A stretch of 64,000 nucleotides of DNA, from positions 3,738,099 to 3,802,098 of the forward strand of contig BCKH01000003.1 in NCBI GenBank assembly GCA_001600555.1, read 5' to 3'. Position 1 is the first letter of the stretch. Each line of letters opens with the position of its first letter. The notes beneath the pieces were generated by a model. The model ran no database searches, was not told the DNA's origin, and was given only the letters and a program-made list of their open reading frames with translations. The position numbers were made by a program, and so were the translations under genes. Origin of the DNA: Albophoma yamanashiensis (taxonomy: Eukaryota > Ascomycota > Sordariomycetes > Hypocreales > Ophiocordycipitaceae). This document shows, one piece after another, positions 23,167 through 33,708 of the stretch.

Positions 23167-24923
23167 ATGGTGCGTACCACCAATCACCCAGACCACCCCC
23201 ACCGCCCCCGATTAGGCGCTGGGGGAGGGACCCTGCCTGCAGCAGCTCTGCTAACACAGTCCCGCAGGCTTCTCCCCAAGTAGTCCTCTCCTCCAGGACG
23301 GAGACGGTACGGAATCCCAAGACGACGGGCGACGCTTTTTCTGGCCGCGGATGCTGACCGCTTCGGCTGCAGGTCAACAAGTACATGAAGCTCGACCAGA
23401 AGGGCAAGATCATGGCCGAGTACGTCTGGATCGACGCCCACGGCGAGGTCCGATCCAAGTCCAGGGTGAGTGGCAACCCTCTCCGATCGACCACACTTTG
23501 CACGCGTCCACGACGGTGAGGGCGGGTTCCACCCGATTTGTTCCGCCGCCGCCGGGGGAGCATTGGGGGGCGTCTCGGGGCGCCCAGTGGCTGCGGCCGG
23601 GGTGCGCGCCCTGCCGGTGCTGCTGCGTGTGCGCCACAGCTGTCCTTGGCAGCGCACTCAGCCACCGTCTGCAGGGGGCCCCCCTGCCTGCTCCGGGCGA
23701 CGCGCGCCCCACTCCCCCGGCGCCGGCGGGCCAATCGACGCGCTCCGTTCGGCCTTGGCCGGGCCTGATGACGGCACTGCGGGAACCGCGCAGCCCTCGT
23801 GCGCTGCGTCGTGACGTATGGTGAAGCGGTGATGGTGCAGTTTGGCTGACACGATGCGCGCTGCAGACCCTCGACGAGCAGGAGTACACGGCCGAGGACC
23901 TGCCCGTCTGGAACTTCGACGGCTCCTCGACCGACCAGGCGCCCGGCGAGAACTCGGACGTCTACCTGCGCCCCTGCGCCGTCTACCCGGACCCCTTCCG
24001 CGGCTCCCCCAACATCATCGTCCTGTCCGAGTGCTGGGGCGCCGACGGCACCCCCAACAAGTTCAACTTCCGCCATGAGTGCGCCAAGGTCATGGAGGCC
24101 TACGCCGACCACGAGCCCTGGTTCGGCCTCGAGCAAGAATACACCCTCCTGGACCACGACGAACGGCCTTTCGGCTGGCCCACCGGTGGTTTCCCCGCTC
24201 CGTGAGTCGACCCCCTAAGCGATGCGAGAGAGGACTGTTCCGCTAACCCCCGCACAGCCAGGGCCCCTACTACTGCGGTGTCGGCAGCGGCAAGGTCGTC
24301 ATGCGTGACATTGTCGAGTCGCACTACAAGGCCTGCCTGTACGCCGGCATCTCCATCTCCGGCACCAACGCCGAGGTGATGCCCGGCCAGTGGGAGTACC
24401 AGGTCGGCCCCGTCGAGGGCATTGCCAGTAAGTGTTTCCGCACCCTCCGCCGTCGTCGCGCAGCTGCTGACCACCTCGACCAGTGGGCGACCAGCTCTGG
24501 ATCTCTCGCTTCTTCCTCTGCCGCGTCGCCGAGGACTTCGGCGTCAAGGTCTCGTGGCACCCCAAGCCCATCCGCGGCCAGTGGAACGGCGCGGGCCTGC
24601 ACTCCAACTTCTCCACCAAGGAGATGCGCGTCGAGGGCGGCATGAAGCACATCGAGGACGCGCTCAAGAAGCTCGAGCCCCACCACGTCGAGTGCATCAA
24701 GGAGTACGGCGACGACAACGAGCTGCGCCTGACGGGCACCCACGAGACGGGCTCCATCGAGCAGTTCACCTACGGCGTCGCCAACCGCGGCACCTCGATC
24801 CGCATCCCCCGCGAGACGGCCGCCAAGGGCTACGGCTACTTCGAGGACCGCCGGCCCGCCTCCAACGCCGACCCTTACCGCGTCACCAGGGTCCTCATGA
24901 CGTCCATCTTCGGCAAGCTGTAA
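23167..24923 (+). CDS. glnA: Glutamine synthetase (type II)
   Basis: Six exons: 23167-23169, 23268-23306, 23373-23465, 23867-24201, 24258-24427 and 24484-24923, 359 aa. The first coding exon is only the ATG, joined to ASPQVVLSS in exon 2; without it the protein would lack its start. Intron 3 is unusually long at 401 bp. Type II signatures are all present: EYVWIDAHGEVRSKSR, the WNFDGSSTDQAPGENSDVYL catalytic loop, PFRGSPNIIVLSECW, FGLEQEYTLLD with metal-ligand Glu residues, GTNAEVMPGQWEYQVGP, NGAGLHSNFSTKEMR for glutamate/ATP binding, and the C-terminal GYFEDRRPASNADPY. It condenses glutamate, ammonia and ATP to glutamine in the cytosol. A cluster of GATA cores upstream suggests nitrogen control. 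Confidence 0.96.
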
Positions 24924-25484
24924 AAACAAGTTTTAACGCGCACGTACACCAACGTTTTTCATCTTTTTTTTAAACTCACGGGTGCCAGACATCTTGGCAT
25001 GGGCGTTACGGCATGGCGGCATGGGACACAAATTTGATCTTTTATTACAACTACTATAGATGATGACGTATTCTAATACTGCAAACGTCTGCTTGACACT
25101 TCCACTGCTGTGCCTTGGTTTCCCGTGAATGTCGTTTCCCCTTTGCATGTGACTCAGAGGTGGGGCGGCAAATGGTGCTTGGCAGTTTCTTGGTGTCTTG
25201 GTTAGAACTCGGGAGCATCGGGTGCCCCCACACGTCCCACCAAGTACGTTGGATGCGTGAAGTGAAGCCGTGTTGGAGCCGGATAACCCCAGTCGAAGCT
25301 ATAGAATTCTCACATAAAGACGCCGATCAGGTGTCGAAGATGCCATGTCTACTCTACCACATACTACACCAGTCAGTGAGTGGATCCTGCTACAGGTCAA
25401 AGCAAATCAAAGTCAAGACTCAATGAGAAGCTAAACGTTGCCATCATCCCTTTCCGTACGTACTCGACAGCGCCTTTCTGCGCT
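24924..25484. other. Intergenic, convergent 3' ends
   Basis: About 560 bp between the ends of glutamine synthetase and the MOSC-oxidoreductase gene. It includes T-rich sequence just after the GS stop and TTTTATTAC near 25040; otherwise featureless. Confidence 0.6.
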
Positions 25485-27189
25485 CTATATTTCAATGGTT
25501 ATGCGCCCGACTCCTCGACTCACACACGACAACATCGACGAGTCCCTCTCCTCCGGCATCAGCGCCGTTCCCCTGTGATCAACGCGCCCAGCTCTGACGC
25601 TGACCTTGCAAGTCCCGCAGTTGCCCACTTCGCAGCTGGACGGGAAATCCGGCACCTCGCGCCTCAGGACCTCGAGCAGGCTCTCGTCCTCGCCGACCTT
25701 GAGCACCCGGCCGTTCCTGTTGGACAGCTCCACCTCGAAGGGGTCGCCCGAGATGTCGGCGGCGAAGGCCTCGTAGTGGACTTCGTCGGGCGGGATGCCG
25801 CACTCCTCCACGGCGTCTCGAGCGGCCTCCATCATCCGGTTCGGGCCGCAGACATACAGGTGGCTGTTCCACGTGAGGTTCTTGACAATTCTCTTGATGT
25901 CCATTCTCTGCCCCTTGGACTTGTCGTAGAAGACTACGTTCTTTGCCAAGGGCTCCAGCCGGTCTCGGAAGGGAATGTCTTCGGAGCTGCGCACGGCGTA
26001 GTGGAGCGTGTAGTTGAAATTGATGAGGTGCATGCCCTTGATCAGGGCAAGGAAAGCCGTTATGCCGATGCCCCCGGCGACGAAGCAGTGGTTACTCGCC
26101 GAGCCCGCGAAATCGACGCCTGTGGTAATCCTGCCCACCTGCAGGACGTCGCCGACGTTGGCTTGGTGAAGATGGCGCGAGCCTCCCCGGCTGTTCTCGT
26201 CCAGCGCGACGCCGAGCTCGAACTTGTCGGACAGCTCAAAGGGGTGCTCTCCCCCGGCCACGATGGAATATGAGCGGATGAGGCCGTTGGGCAGTTTGAT
26301 CCTGGCGTGAGCGCCGGGCAGCTTCTTCTCGCTGTCCGGCTGGGGGCTCACGGCCTCCAGAACCAAAGACACGATTCTTGGCGTCTCCATATTGCGGCTC
26401 GTAATCTTAAAGTCCTTCCACGCATCTTCCTTGACGGGTTTCGATTTCTTCATCGCCTTGGCCACCCTATTTCGAAACTGAGCACGGCTTTCTTCACCCA
26501 GCGCGTCGACGTCGGCCAGCTGCCGGTTCATCTCCATGTTGTCCTTGTCGCGGTGCAGGTACTCCTGGACTCGCTCCACGGTCCATTGGGGCCACTCTCG
26601 CTTCACCAGTCGGATCTCGTCGCCCGTGTTGACCGTGCCTTCGCGCAGCACCCGGTAATACCATCCAGTTCTGCTGGTTCGGTACGTCTCAGGGGCGAAG
26701 TTCTTAAGTGAAAAGCGGTGGTTCAATTTGAAGCATGGCTGCCTCGGCAAGGATACCTGGAGGAGAACTTCGGGTCCGACGGATATTACATCGCCGATGC
26801 AGACATTTCGCTCATTCATGTGCGACGTGACGAAGTTCTCGCCGAAGCCGCCGGGGACGAACTTCTCTGTCCGCTCCGGGTACAATTGTCGCCAGTCGGG
26901 ATAGTGTGACGAGCAGTCTATGCAACAGTTAGAACGAGATGACGCACAAAAGCTACCAAGGGATCTCACATCCGAGGATGGCTTTATCAGGGCCTCCGTG
27001 AAACGTCAGGTCGTGCTCGTCCCCCTCGAGTCCGAGTTTGTTGATCTTCATCGGACCCGGGCATATCTTTTTGTCGATTCCGGACTCGATGTTCAGCCCC
27101 GCCATCTTCTTCATCCCTGAGGTGCGGACTTCGAGGAGTCTATCTACCTCGAACGGAGCCGCGAGGTCTCCGACTGCGGCTGGTGCCAT
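25485..27189 (-). CDS. MOSC - FAD/NAD oxidoreductase - 2Fe-2S ferredoxin fusion protein
   Basis: Two exons (27189-26970 and 26917-25485) across a 52-bp intron, 550 aa. The N-terminal ~200 residues form a MOSC domain with HDLTFHGGPDKAILGYCSSHYP and PGGFGENFVT, followed by the small helical region after MOSC (WTVERVQEYLHRDK). From about residue 230 a ferredoxin-reductase-like module follows: ARIKLPNGLIRSYSI for FAD, VAGGIGITAFLALI for NAD(P)H, YVCGPNRMMEAA. The last ~90 residues are a plant-type [2Fe-2S] domain with CEVGNCGTC and a downstream MLSC Cys. This order matches bacterial YiiM-plus-oxygenase-reductase proteins and fungal fusions. MOSC proteins bind molybdenum cofactor and reduce N-hydroxylated compounds, so an N-hydroxylamine detoxification or electron-delivery role is plausible. 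No targeting peptide is apparent. Confidence 0.9.
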
Positions 27190-28039
27190 GGCTGTCCGGC
27201 GAGGAGGAACGTGTGAGAGATCTAGCTAACAAATGACAGTGTCCCTTGGAAAAACTACGGTCATGGAAAAGGCGAAAATCATAGGATTCGGTCCATGTAA
27301 GCAATAGGGGGTTTTGAAAGGGGTGTAAGTGTGTGCGTGTAAGTGTGAGCTGGCGGAATTTATAATCGGTGCAAGTTCACGCCGGCCTGTGGGGCGTCAT
27401 GCTCAAGTCCAGATTCAACCGCTGATAGGCTGGTAGGGAAGGCATTCACGGTGTCTATACTGTATTTTTACTGTATAAGTTAGCTTGTCGACGCCATGGA
27501 AACACTCGGGAGCTGCTCCAGCATGACGGCAGATATAGTGTGGATATCGTATTTTTGAGATTGGTGAAGTAAAAAATACTTGTGTAAGGGTAATACGAAG
27601 GAATTACAGGGATGCGTTGAAGAAATGTATGCCGTAATCGTGGGGCAAGTTCAGGGGTTCTGACCTGACGGCCGAGGAAGCGATCTTTAGAAGAATTGAA
27701 ATACACGGCCTACACAGACGTCGTATGTCTAGGCGGGTTTGTGAACATGTGAGCTGTCGCAAACATCAATAGCAGAAAGACTACATATATGGCTATGTGC
27801 TATCTGTGCCTTTCGGCCGGCCGGGTACTTACAACCCGAGATGACGGAGCGTTCACAATCGTCGTCGGATGTACGGAGTACAACAGCAAGGGAATACAAG
27901 GTCTCCTCAGGATATAATGGGAGCTCAAAGAATTTCATTTCAGATTGGGGATACCATCACGCGTACAGTACATTGCATGTATCCATGGCTCCAGTACATC
28001 AGCCACGCAGCAATCATCTTCAAGTATCACTCCGGCCTC
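27190..28039. other. Intergenic, no gene seen
   Basis: About 850 bp, AT-rich around 27450-27620. It contains one GTACGGAGTAC motif at 27871-27881, which recurs elsewhere in the window. Confidence 0.6.
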
Positions 28040-28729
28040 TCACTTCACCATCATGTACACGGAGCCAACCGTGCCCTCCGTATCCTCAAAGTAGCGAAAG
28101 GCTCCAGTCTCACCTTCCTTCTCCTTCTCGCTCAGCATCTTGCCGCCAGCCTTCTCGATGATCTTTGCGGACTCGTCCACATCCTCGACGAACCAGGCCA
28201 AACAAACGCCGCCCCTGCCGCAGCTGAGCGCGCCGGTCTTCTCCGGGGTCTTGAGGATGCCGCCGGTGATGTTTAGCCCGTTGCCGCTGAGGTCGAACAA
28301 CCTGATGGTGTCGCACGAGTACGAGTCAGGCTGGTCGGTTTTGAAGGGCAGGTTGAAGACGGTTTTGTAGAACTCGGACGCTGAGATCGGTTTGTTAGTG
28401 ACAAAAGACTTCAAGAATAACGGAGAGATGTTGGCCATTCATAGACACCAACAAGGCGTGCCGTAAAAGACGGGATTCTATGGATGAGGCCAGGAAGACA
28501 AAGCAAGAGTGACAGACTCATAGGCAAGTCATGAGAATGTGAGAATAGATGGTACGCCTGGAGTCAAATTTTGGCAAGATCCACAGATTGGGACGGGCGT
28601 GATGCAATCCTGGAGGGTCTTGACACGGAGCGAAGATGAAAGCAATTCACGCGTACCTCGAGCGACATCCTTTGCCGGGATGCAAATCCACGTGGGAGTA
28701 CCGAACGGCGGTGCCTTCCAATTAGACAT
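28040..28729 (-). CDS. Glyoxalase/VOC-superfamily protein
   Basis: The lower exon (28380-28040) is a typical VOC half: SEFYKTVFNLPFKTD, LFDLSGNGLNITGGIL, GGVCLAWFVEDVDESAKIIEKAGGKML, FRYFEDTEGTVGSVYMM. An upstream frame encodes the missing first beta strand, FGTPTWICIPAKDVAR, starting at ATG 28729-28727. A GTACGC donor at 28656 and a CAG acceptor ending at 28381 join the two in frame as DVARASEFYKTVF, an ordinary VOC N-terminus, with a 276-bp intron and a 137-aa product. A shorter 132-aa version starting at 28438 (MANISPLFL) is also open and could be an alternative transcript or a naive prediction. VOC proteins bind a metal and act on small electrophiles or as resistance proteins; the exact reaction is not evident. 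The spliced model fits the fold better. Confidence 0.8.
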
Positions 28730-29697
28730 TGTCCCAGTCTTCGCAAGAGTGGCAATTTGTGAATGTTCTGTGCTTGGGAGGAGGGGAGGTAGCCAGACCA
28801 CTGATACTGATGAGGCCTCACTTAAATGTGCGAGACATCATTTTATCTGGCGTCTGCGAGCTCTTATATCCTTTTTCTCAACTTGTGGCGCTGGGAGGGG
28901 TAGTGACGCCGAAGGTACACATTCACGTTGATGCATGAGCACCGGTGACGGCGTCGCCCAAGATGGCGCACTTTAGTCCGGTCAGCTCGTGGCGGCGTGA
29001 GAGAGCGCAATCAGCTGGCACGCCGCCAGTCCACGCAGACAATATATTGATAATTGGAATGAAGTGCCTCAACCCAATAGGTTGGATTAGTTTAAACGAA
29101 TAATTAGATACGGTAAATGCACGTCGGGGTGAACTATTTACTACATGCACATCAAAGCGCTTTTGATTTGTTTGCTAGCGAATGTACATTCGACCGAGCC
29201 GTTTGCCCTCTATCCCATCCCTGCAGAGTTTGCATCAGGAATTAAGAATATGCACCCAGCAAGGGAATAAAGTGCATCACAGGTAAGAGGTTCACCAGAG
29301 GGATAAGGTGCACCAGATGGAGGTGGATGAGAGGAACATGGCGGAGGAGAGGGAGACGGCACGAAGTAGCCTCCCGTGCAGTGTCCTATCTGCCAGGGTC
29401 CTCCTGCGCCACTAACTACGCAATGGGCATCTTCCTGTTGTCTTGGGTTAGAATATTATTTGTGCACGTTTGTAGACGCGTAACGTGCTCCAGGTTTCAA
29501 CTGCCTGTGACAACTTGGCAGATTACCCTTAAACTTGATTAAAAATTCGTATCTGCGAGATGGTCAGCGATACACACGTGTCTTTATCGTTTCCCTTCTT
29601 CGTACTATTCCTATATAAACGCCTGAACGATTATGTAGGCCCACGGTATAAAGTGGAATTCTAAGGCGGGAAACCAGAGTGCTTAGGCTCTCGCCGT
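28730..29697. other. Intergenic, moderately AT-rich
   Basis: About 970 bp with no recognised gene. Two related stretches at about 29262-29280 (GGGAATAAAGTGCATCA) and 29300-29316 (GGGATAAGGTGCACCA) form an imperfect direct repeat. Confidence 0.5.
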
Positions 29698-30064
29698 ATG
29701 CTCGCTAATGAGAAAACTTCGGCCAAGGGGTCCATAGGCTACGGTCTCTGTAATTCCTCTCGCACGCCAATATATATGCTGGGGTTTGACGGGCCAATCC
29801 GATGGACTACTGACACCATGATGAAAGACACAGGGCCTACCCTGAAGGAGCTCTTGCAATGGGATTCCTTCCCCAATGATCAGATGGCCTACGCACTCTT
29901 TTCAGTCAGTTTCACAGGGGCCTGCATAGTTCGATTGATGAATTACTGGATCCAACTATTGTTTTATGAACTTGACAAGTGAGTCGCTTATCGTGCCTTA
30001 TATATATGAAGTATACGCTTTGGTATCTGATTGCAGGCGTGAGCTCTTGCTTCTTTCCCTATGA
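29698..30064 (+). CDS. Possible small spliced hypothetical protein
   Basis: A 94-codon frame from ATG 29698 ends close to a strong donor (GTGAGT at 29979). A TTGCAG acceptor at 30036, preceded by a CTGAT branch-like site, extends it by nine codons to TGA at 30062-30064, for 102 aa with a 58-bp intron. The sequence has an ordinary amino-acid mix and one hydrophobic stretch (AYALFSVSFTGACIVRL, near residue 65). I recognise no family. It lies in AT-rich DNA between conserved genes and could be a remnant of a longer gene. Support is limited to the coherent splice and composition. Confidence 0.25.
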
Positions 30065-30429
30065 TCAGGTGGACCCAATTGCCTCGAAACTTTGGGCTCC
30101 TCCCATTAACTCTGCAACTATTATAAATGTGAAGCATTTATTACGGAGTGGAAGAGACCGCCGAGCTCAACCTAGTGTTCTCGACACTACCAATTAGGAA
30201 GGCTGCATCATTGCTCTGGGCAGAGCTCGTTCAGACGAAGGCTTTGATGTTACAGGCTGGATGACACAAGGACTGGCTTGGATTTCAAGAATTGATATTG
30301 TGCCAACTGTAACGGAATCGGCTAATATTATTTGTGCCAAGCAGGGCGCCAAAACAAAACCCCTATCCTCCCATGTCTGCGTAGACAAAAAGCCCATGCG
30401 CCAAACAGTCCGTCATAAAAATGCCAGCT
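30065..30429. other. Intergenic, no gene seen
   Basis: About 365 bp downstream of the RVS167 stop. Nothing recognised. Confidence 0.6.
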
Positions 30430-31918
30430 TTATTGGTTCAATTGGACATAATTTCCTGAAGGAGCACCTTAGCATGTGTGTCGCTCGCGAGAAGACAAGA
30501 CGACGACGTCGTCCATGAAGTGAACGTACCTGGAAACTGCCCTTCCTTCCCTTGGAGTCGTCCAGTCCACCATTCGTTGTCGTTCTTCGTTCTTGAGATA
30601 ATCTCAATGACGTCGCCCGTTCGGAAACTCAAGTCACCCTCCGCCTGCGCCGCGTAGTCGTACAGCGCCGTTACCGTCTCCACCGCCGGGGCACCGAGCA
30701 GGCGGCTAGGCTTGGGCTTGGGGGGCGGCGGCTTGGCCTTGGCCGCCGCAATGGCCGACAGCCCCGGGCTGCTGGGCTTGTTTCCGGGGGAGTACGGGGG
30801 CGGCGGGTTCAGCTCCGCAGCGTCCGTCGACTGGCGGGAGTAGGCGCTGGCCTTGGAGCTCGACGTGCCCGGCCCAGCGGTGAGCAGGCCCTGCTGCTTG
30901 CCGCCCTCGAGGGCCGGGCGGGCGCCGTACCTAACGGGGCGCGGTCGGCCCGTCGTCTTGAACCTGCAGATTGACAGCGCCTCTGCTTGTTCCTGAATAT
31001 CCCCCCGGCCCTCGAGAAACGCCTCCTCGATGTCCTTGGTCAGGTCGAAGTAGCCGATGTCGCAGCGCTGCATGCGCTCGTGTAGCGTGTAGAAGATGTT
31101 GAGCTGCATGTAGTAGAAGGACTGGAAGAGCGGCTGGATGAACTGCGCCTCGAGGGCGAAGAGCTTGGGCAGCTCGTCCTTGAGCAGGTCGTTGAAGTAC
31201 TCAAAGTCCTGGGTGGCCTGCTCGACGTCGCCCTCGGCCTTCCACATGGCCTTCTCGTCCTTGGCAGTGCGCTCCTTCTTGTCCTGCAGCTTCTTGAGGG
31301 TAGCGCGGTGGCGGTCGTAGTCGAGGCGCTTGTGCTCGCGCTTGAGGGCGGTCTTGCGGATGACCTTGATGACGTCCAGCAGCTCGTTGGCCGGCCGGAT
31401 GACGCGGGTCTCGATCATATCGAGCTCGGGGGCCAGCGTCTCCTGCAGCTCCTTGACGATGGCCTCGTACTCCTCGCAGGCGGCGATGCCCTCGGGGTTG
31501 CCCTCGGGCTTGGCGGAATCGGGGTCGGACATGCGGCCGGAAATGGGCTTGTAGATCTCGGAGATGGCCTTGCTGAACTCGATCTGGTGGGAGAGCATGC
31601 CGTTGACGGCGTCGAAGTACTTCTTGGACTCATCGTGGAGCTTCTTGGTCTCCGTCTCGAGCTCCTGGAAGCGGCGCTCGGCGTCGATGTAGATGGGGTC
31701 CTTGGTGTGCTCGCCAATGTTGAACTTGGCCTTGACACGCTGCGGAGCCTGTTGGATTCGCGAGGCGGTTAGCGACGGGCGGGAGTCTCGCGGCAGGGGA
31801 TGAGGTCTCCCCGTCGGCGGAGAGGGCGGTGGTGACGGGAACGGCGACGGGGATGAGGGGCAGCTCGGGACGCGGCACGCACCCGTGTGAGGCTCTTCTG
31901 GAAGCCCTTGAAACTCAT
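30430..31918 (-). CDS. RVS167: BAR-SH3 membrane-remodelling adaptor (Rvs167/amphiphysin family)
   Basis: Three exons: 31918-31883, 31748-30530 and 30455-30430, 426 aa. The first exon encodes MSFKGFQKSLTR, the amphipathic N-terminal helix of Rvs167/Hob1. A BAR domain follows to about residue 240 (KDPIYIDAERRFQELE, SEIYKPISGRM, VIRPANELLDVIKVIRKTALKREHKRLDYDRH, LFQSFYYMQLNIFYTLHERM). A Pro/Ala/Ser linker with NPPPPYSPGNKP and KPPPPKPKPSRL comes next, then a C-terminal SH3 domain (ALYDYAAQAEGDLSF, NEWWTGRLQGKEGQFPGNYVQL). The last intron splits the SH3 domain just before NYVQL, so the final exon codes for only eight residues. The stop codon lies inside an AATAAA hexamer. The protein acts in endocytic vesicle scission with its partner Rvs161. 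The open frame continuing upstream of 31748 is intron, not coding. Confidence 0.95.
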
Positions 31919-32194
31919 GGTCGGACGGCACGGCGACGGGAAGCTGGAGAGGAGGCTCGGTGATGCGCGCGACGTCGCCAATGACAAGCAGGCCGCGAGC
32001 GCCTTTGGCGGGTAGGGCAGTGTGAGTGCGTGCGGGCAGGCGTTGACGTCGCTCGAGGTTCCAACCTTTGTGCAGCTAGGTGACGCCTTGGGCGTGGCTG
32101 TGTCTGGGCACGCCGATTGTGGCGCAAGCGCTGACAGCACCCGCCGCCGTCGCTGCGTCACCAGCGGGGGAGCTGCAAATGGGGCAAACGGGCT

Positions 32195-33115
32195 GTGCCA
32201 GTGCCAGTGCAGGGCTACGGCCGGATGATGCTATTGGGATTAGGTTCAGCTAGCATCGACCAGTCTCCGCCGGCAGCCATGATGCCTTCGGCGCGCGAGC
32301 CGTTCGTCTTCTTGAGATACGGCAGAGCCGACGACGGGCCCGCAAGGGCGGCCGTTAAGCACGACTCGTCCTGGAGCCACTGCGGCCCGCTCCTCGACTC
32401 CTCTGCCCTGCCGAGCAGCTTGCACGACTACGCGGCGGCGACGTTTACGGACTCCATCCTCCCCAGCCTCTCCCCCTTCCTCGAGTTCGTCAACGCCTTT
32501 CTCGTCGCCGGCGGCCTGGACCACTACCTTTTTACCATACGCGCAACTACGCCGACGTCCGAGTTTGACCGGCCAAGATGGCACACCGACGACGTATTCT
32601 TCTCCGACGGGGCTCTCCCGGGCACCCAACTCGGCCACTCCTCACGACATGAGCCGGGCCGCCCTCCAGAAGCCTCCTCGGGGACGGACTGGAAACTCTG
32701 CACCACGCTGCTCGGGCCACCGACGCTCTTCATCCCGCTCGAGCATCAATCTCACGCCCGCGAGAAGCAGCGCCTCGTACAGAGGGCCGCAAGCACGAAC
32801 CACGCCTGTCTCTCCATCCGGTGCGTCGGGTGCGCTTCTGCCGCGGATGTCGTCCGAGACGAGCTCGCAACCGCTTTGGCGCACTCGGGGATCGCGACGG
32901 CGAAGCCAGGGGAGTGTGCTTTCTTTCGAGTTGGCAGGGAATCGGGAGCAGTGCACTCAGAACCCAGCATGAGCGGAAGTGAGGAGGGCAGGATCTTCGT
33001 AAACGTCGTGCCCGGGACCAAGGAGGAGCTGCAGTGTCTGATGGGTAGATGGGGCATGGAATTCCCGCGACAGTGGTGGGTAGGGAGCCACATCTTGCGA
33101 GTTCACAAGGACTGA
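32195..33115 (+). CDS. Uncharacterised fungal protein with a 2-oxoglutarate-oxygenase-like residue layout
   Basis: A single 306-aa frame; alternative starts are at 32225 and 32279, and the region before residue 34 looks dispensable. Conserved-looking blocks are FDRPRWHTDDVFF (residues 124-136), DWKLCTTLLGPPTLFIP (165-181), and GECAFFRVGRESGAVHSEP (239-257) followed by EEGRIFVNVVPG. His130-x-Asp132, then His254, then Arg266 twelve residues later, is the spacing of the iron triad and 2-oxoglutarate Arg in double-stranded beta-helix oxygenases. The same layout is, as I recall it, found in bacterial DUF1826 proteins. Function and substrate are unknown. The start is about 280 bp from that of RVS167 on the other strand, so the two share a bidirectional promoter region. 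Coding status is well supported by the even residue mix and these blocks. Confidence 0.75.
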   Translation: MPVPVQGYGRMMLLGLGSASIDQSPPAAMMPSAREPFVFLRYGRADDGPARAAVKHDSSWSHCGPLLDSSALPSSLHDYAAATFTDSILPSLSPFLEFVNAFLVAGGLDHYLFTIRATTPTSEFDRPRWHTDDVFFSDGALPGTQLGHSSRHEPGRPPEASSGTDWKLCTTLLGPPTLFIPLEHQSHAREKQRLVQRAASTNHACLSIRCVGCASAADVVRDELATALAHSGIATAKPGECAFFRVGRESGAVHSEPSMSGSEEGRIFVNVVPGTKEELQCLMGRWGMEFPRQWWVGSHILRVHKD

Positions 33116-33708
33116 CGTCGAGAGCATCTCGGCACCTGGCCCCAGACCCAGTGCAATAGGAAGACGCGTGTCTGTGCCAAGGGCGCACGTCGTGCTCCCG
33201 TCGTCGTCCGCAGGGCGTCTGGGGGCCCTCTGCGCGATGCCCGTAGTTGCACGCCTCGGCCGTTAACGGCTGCCGGCTTAAATCATGTTGCGACAGCCAC
33301 AAACCCTCTCTGCAAGCGCCTGCAGCTGGACTTGCGAGCATGGCTCGGTTCTTGCTGCCGGCGCAGAACCGCAGGCTTCTCGACGTGCTTCACTGAAAAC
33401 TGCTGCCTCTCGAGAGATTCAAGTGCTGGGCTGCCACTCGCAGCCAAGCAGATAACTACTCATACTGTAGATGCCCGTTCATGCCCGTCGACAATGCCCG
33501 CTAAACGGTGCCGTAGTCGGTGGCGGCCTTTTCTGGCCAATGAGCGGCTGCGCGACGGCGCTTATCACCGAGTGGCCGAGCCGAACGGCTGCTCCATGAC
33601 AAATTTCTGGAGACCTCTTCGCCAACCACGGAGGGCGCTGCTGAAATACCGACCTGCTCCTCCCCGTCCATGCGCAACGCATCCGTCGCCATCATCACAA
33701 CCACAGCC
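33116..33708. other. Promoter region of NFS1
   Basis: About 590 bp before the chosen NFS1 start. An in-frame ATG at 33670 would lengthen the mitochondrial presequence by 13 residues. No other gene is seen. Confidence 0.6.

Noticed and set aside
25380..26273. 297-codon plus-strand open frame
   Set aside because: Antisense to the MOSC-oxidoreductase exon, which has clear domain motifs in the opposite strand.
31749..31882. Upstream extension of the RVS167 open frame
   Set aside because: The frame is open, but the conserved MSFKGFQKSLTR start is in another frame at 31918 and splices exactly to APQRVKAKF, so this stretch is intron.
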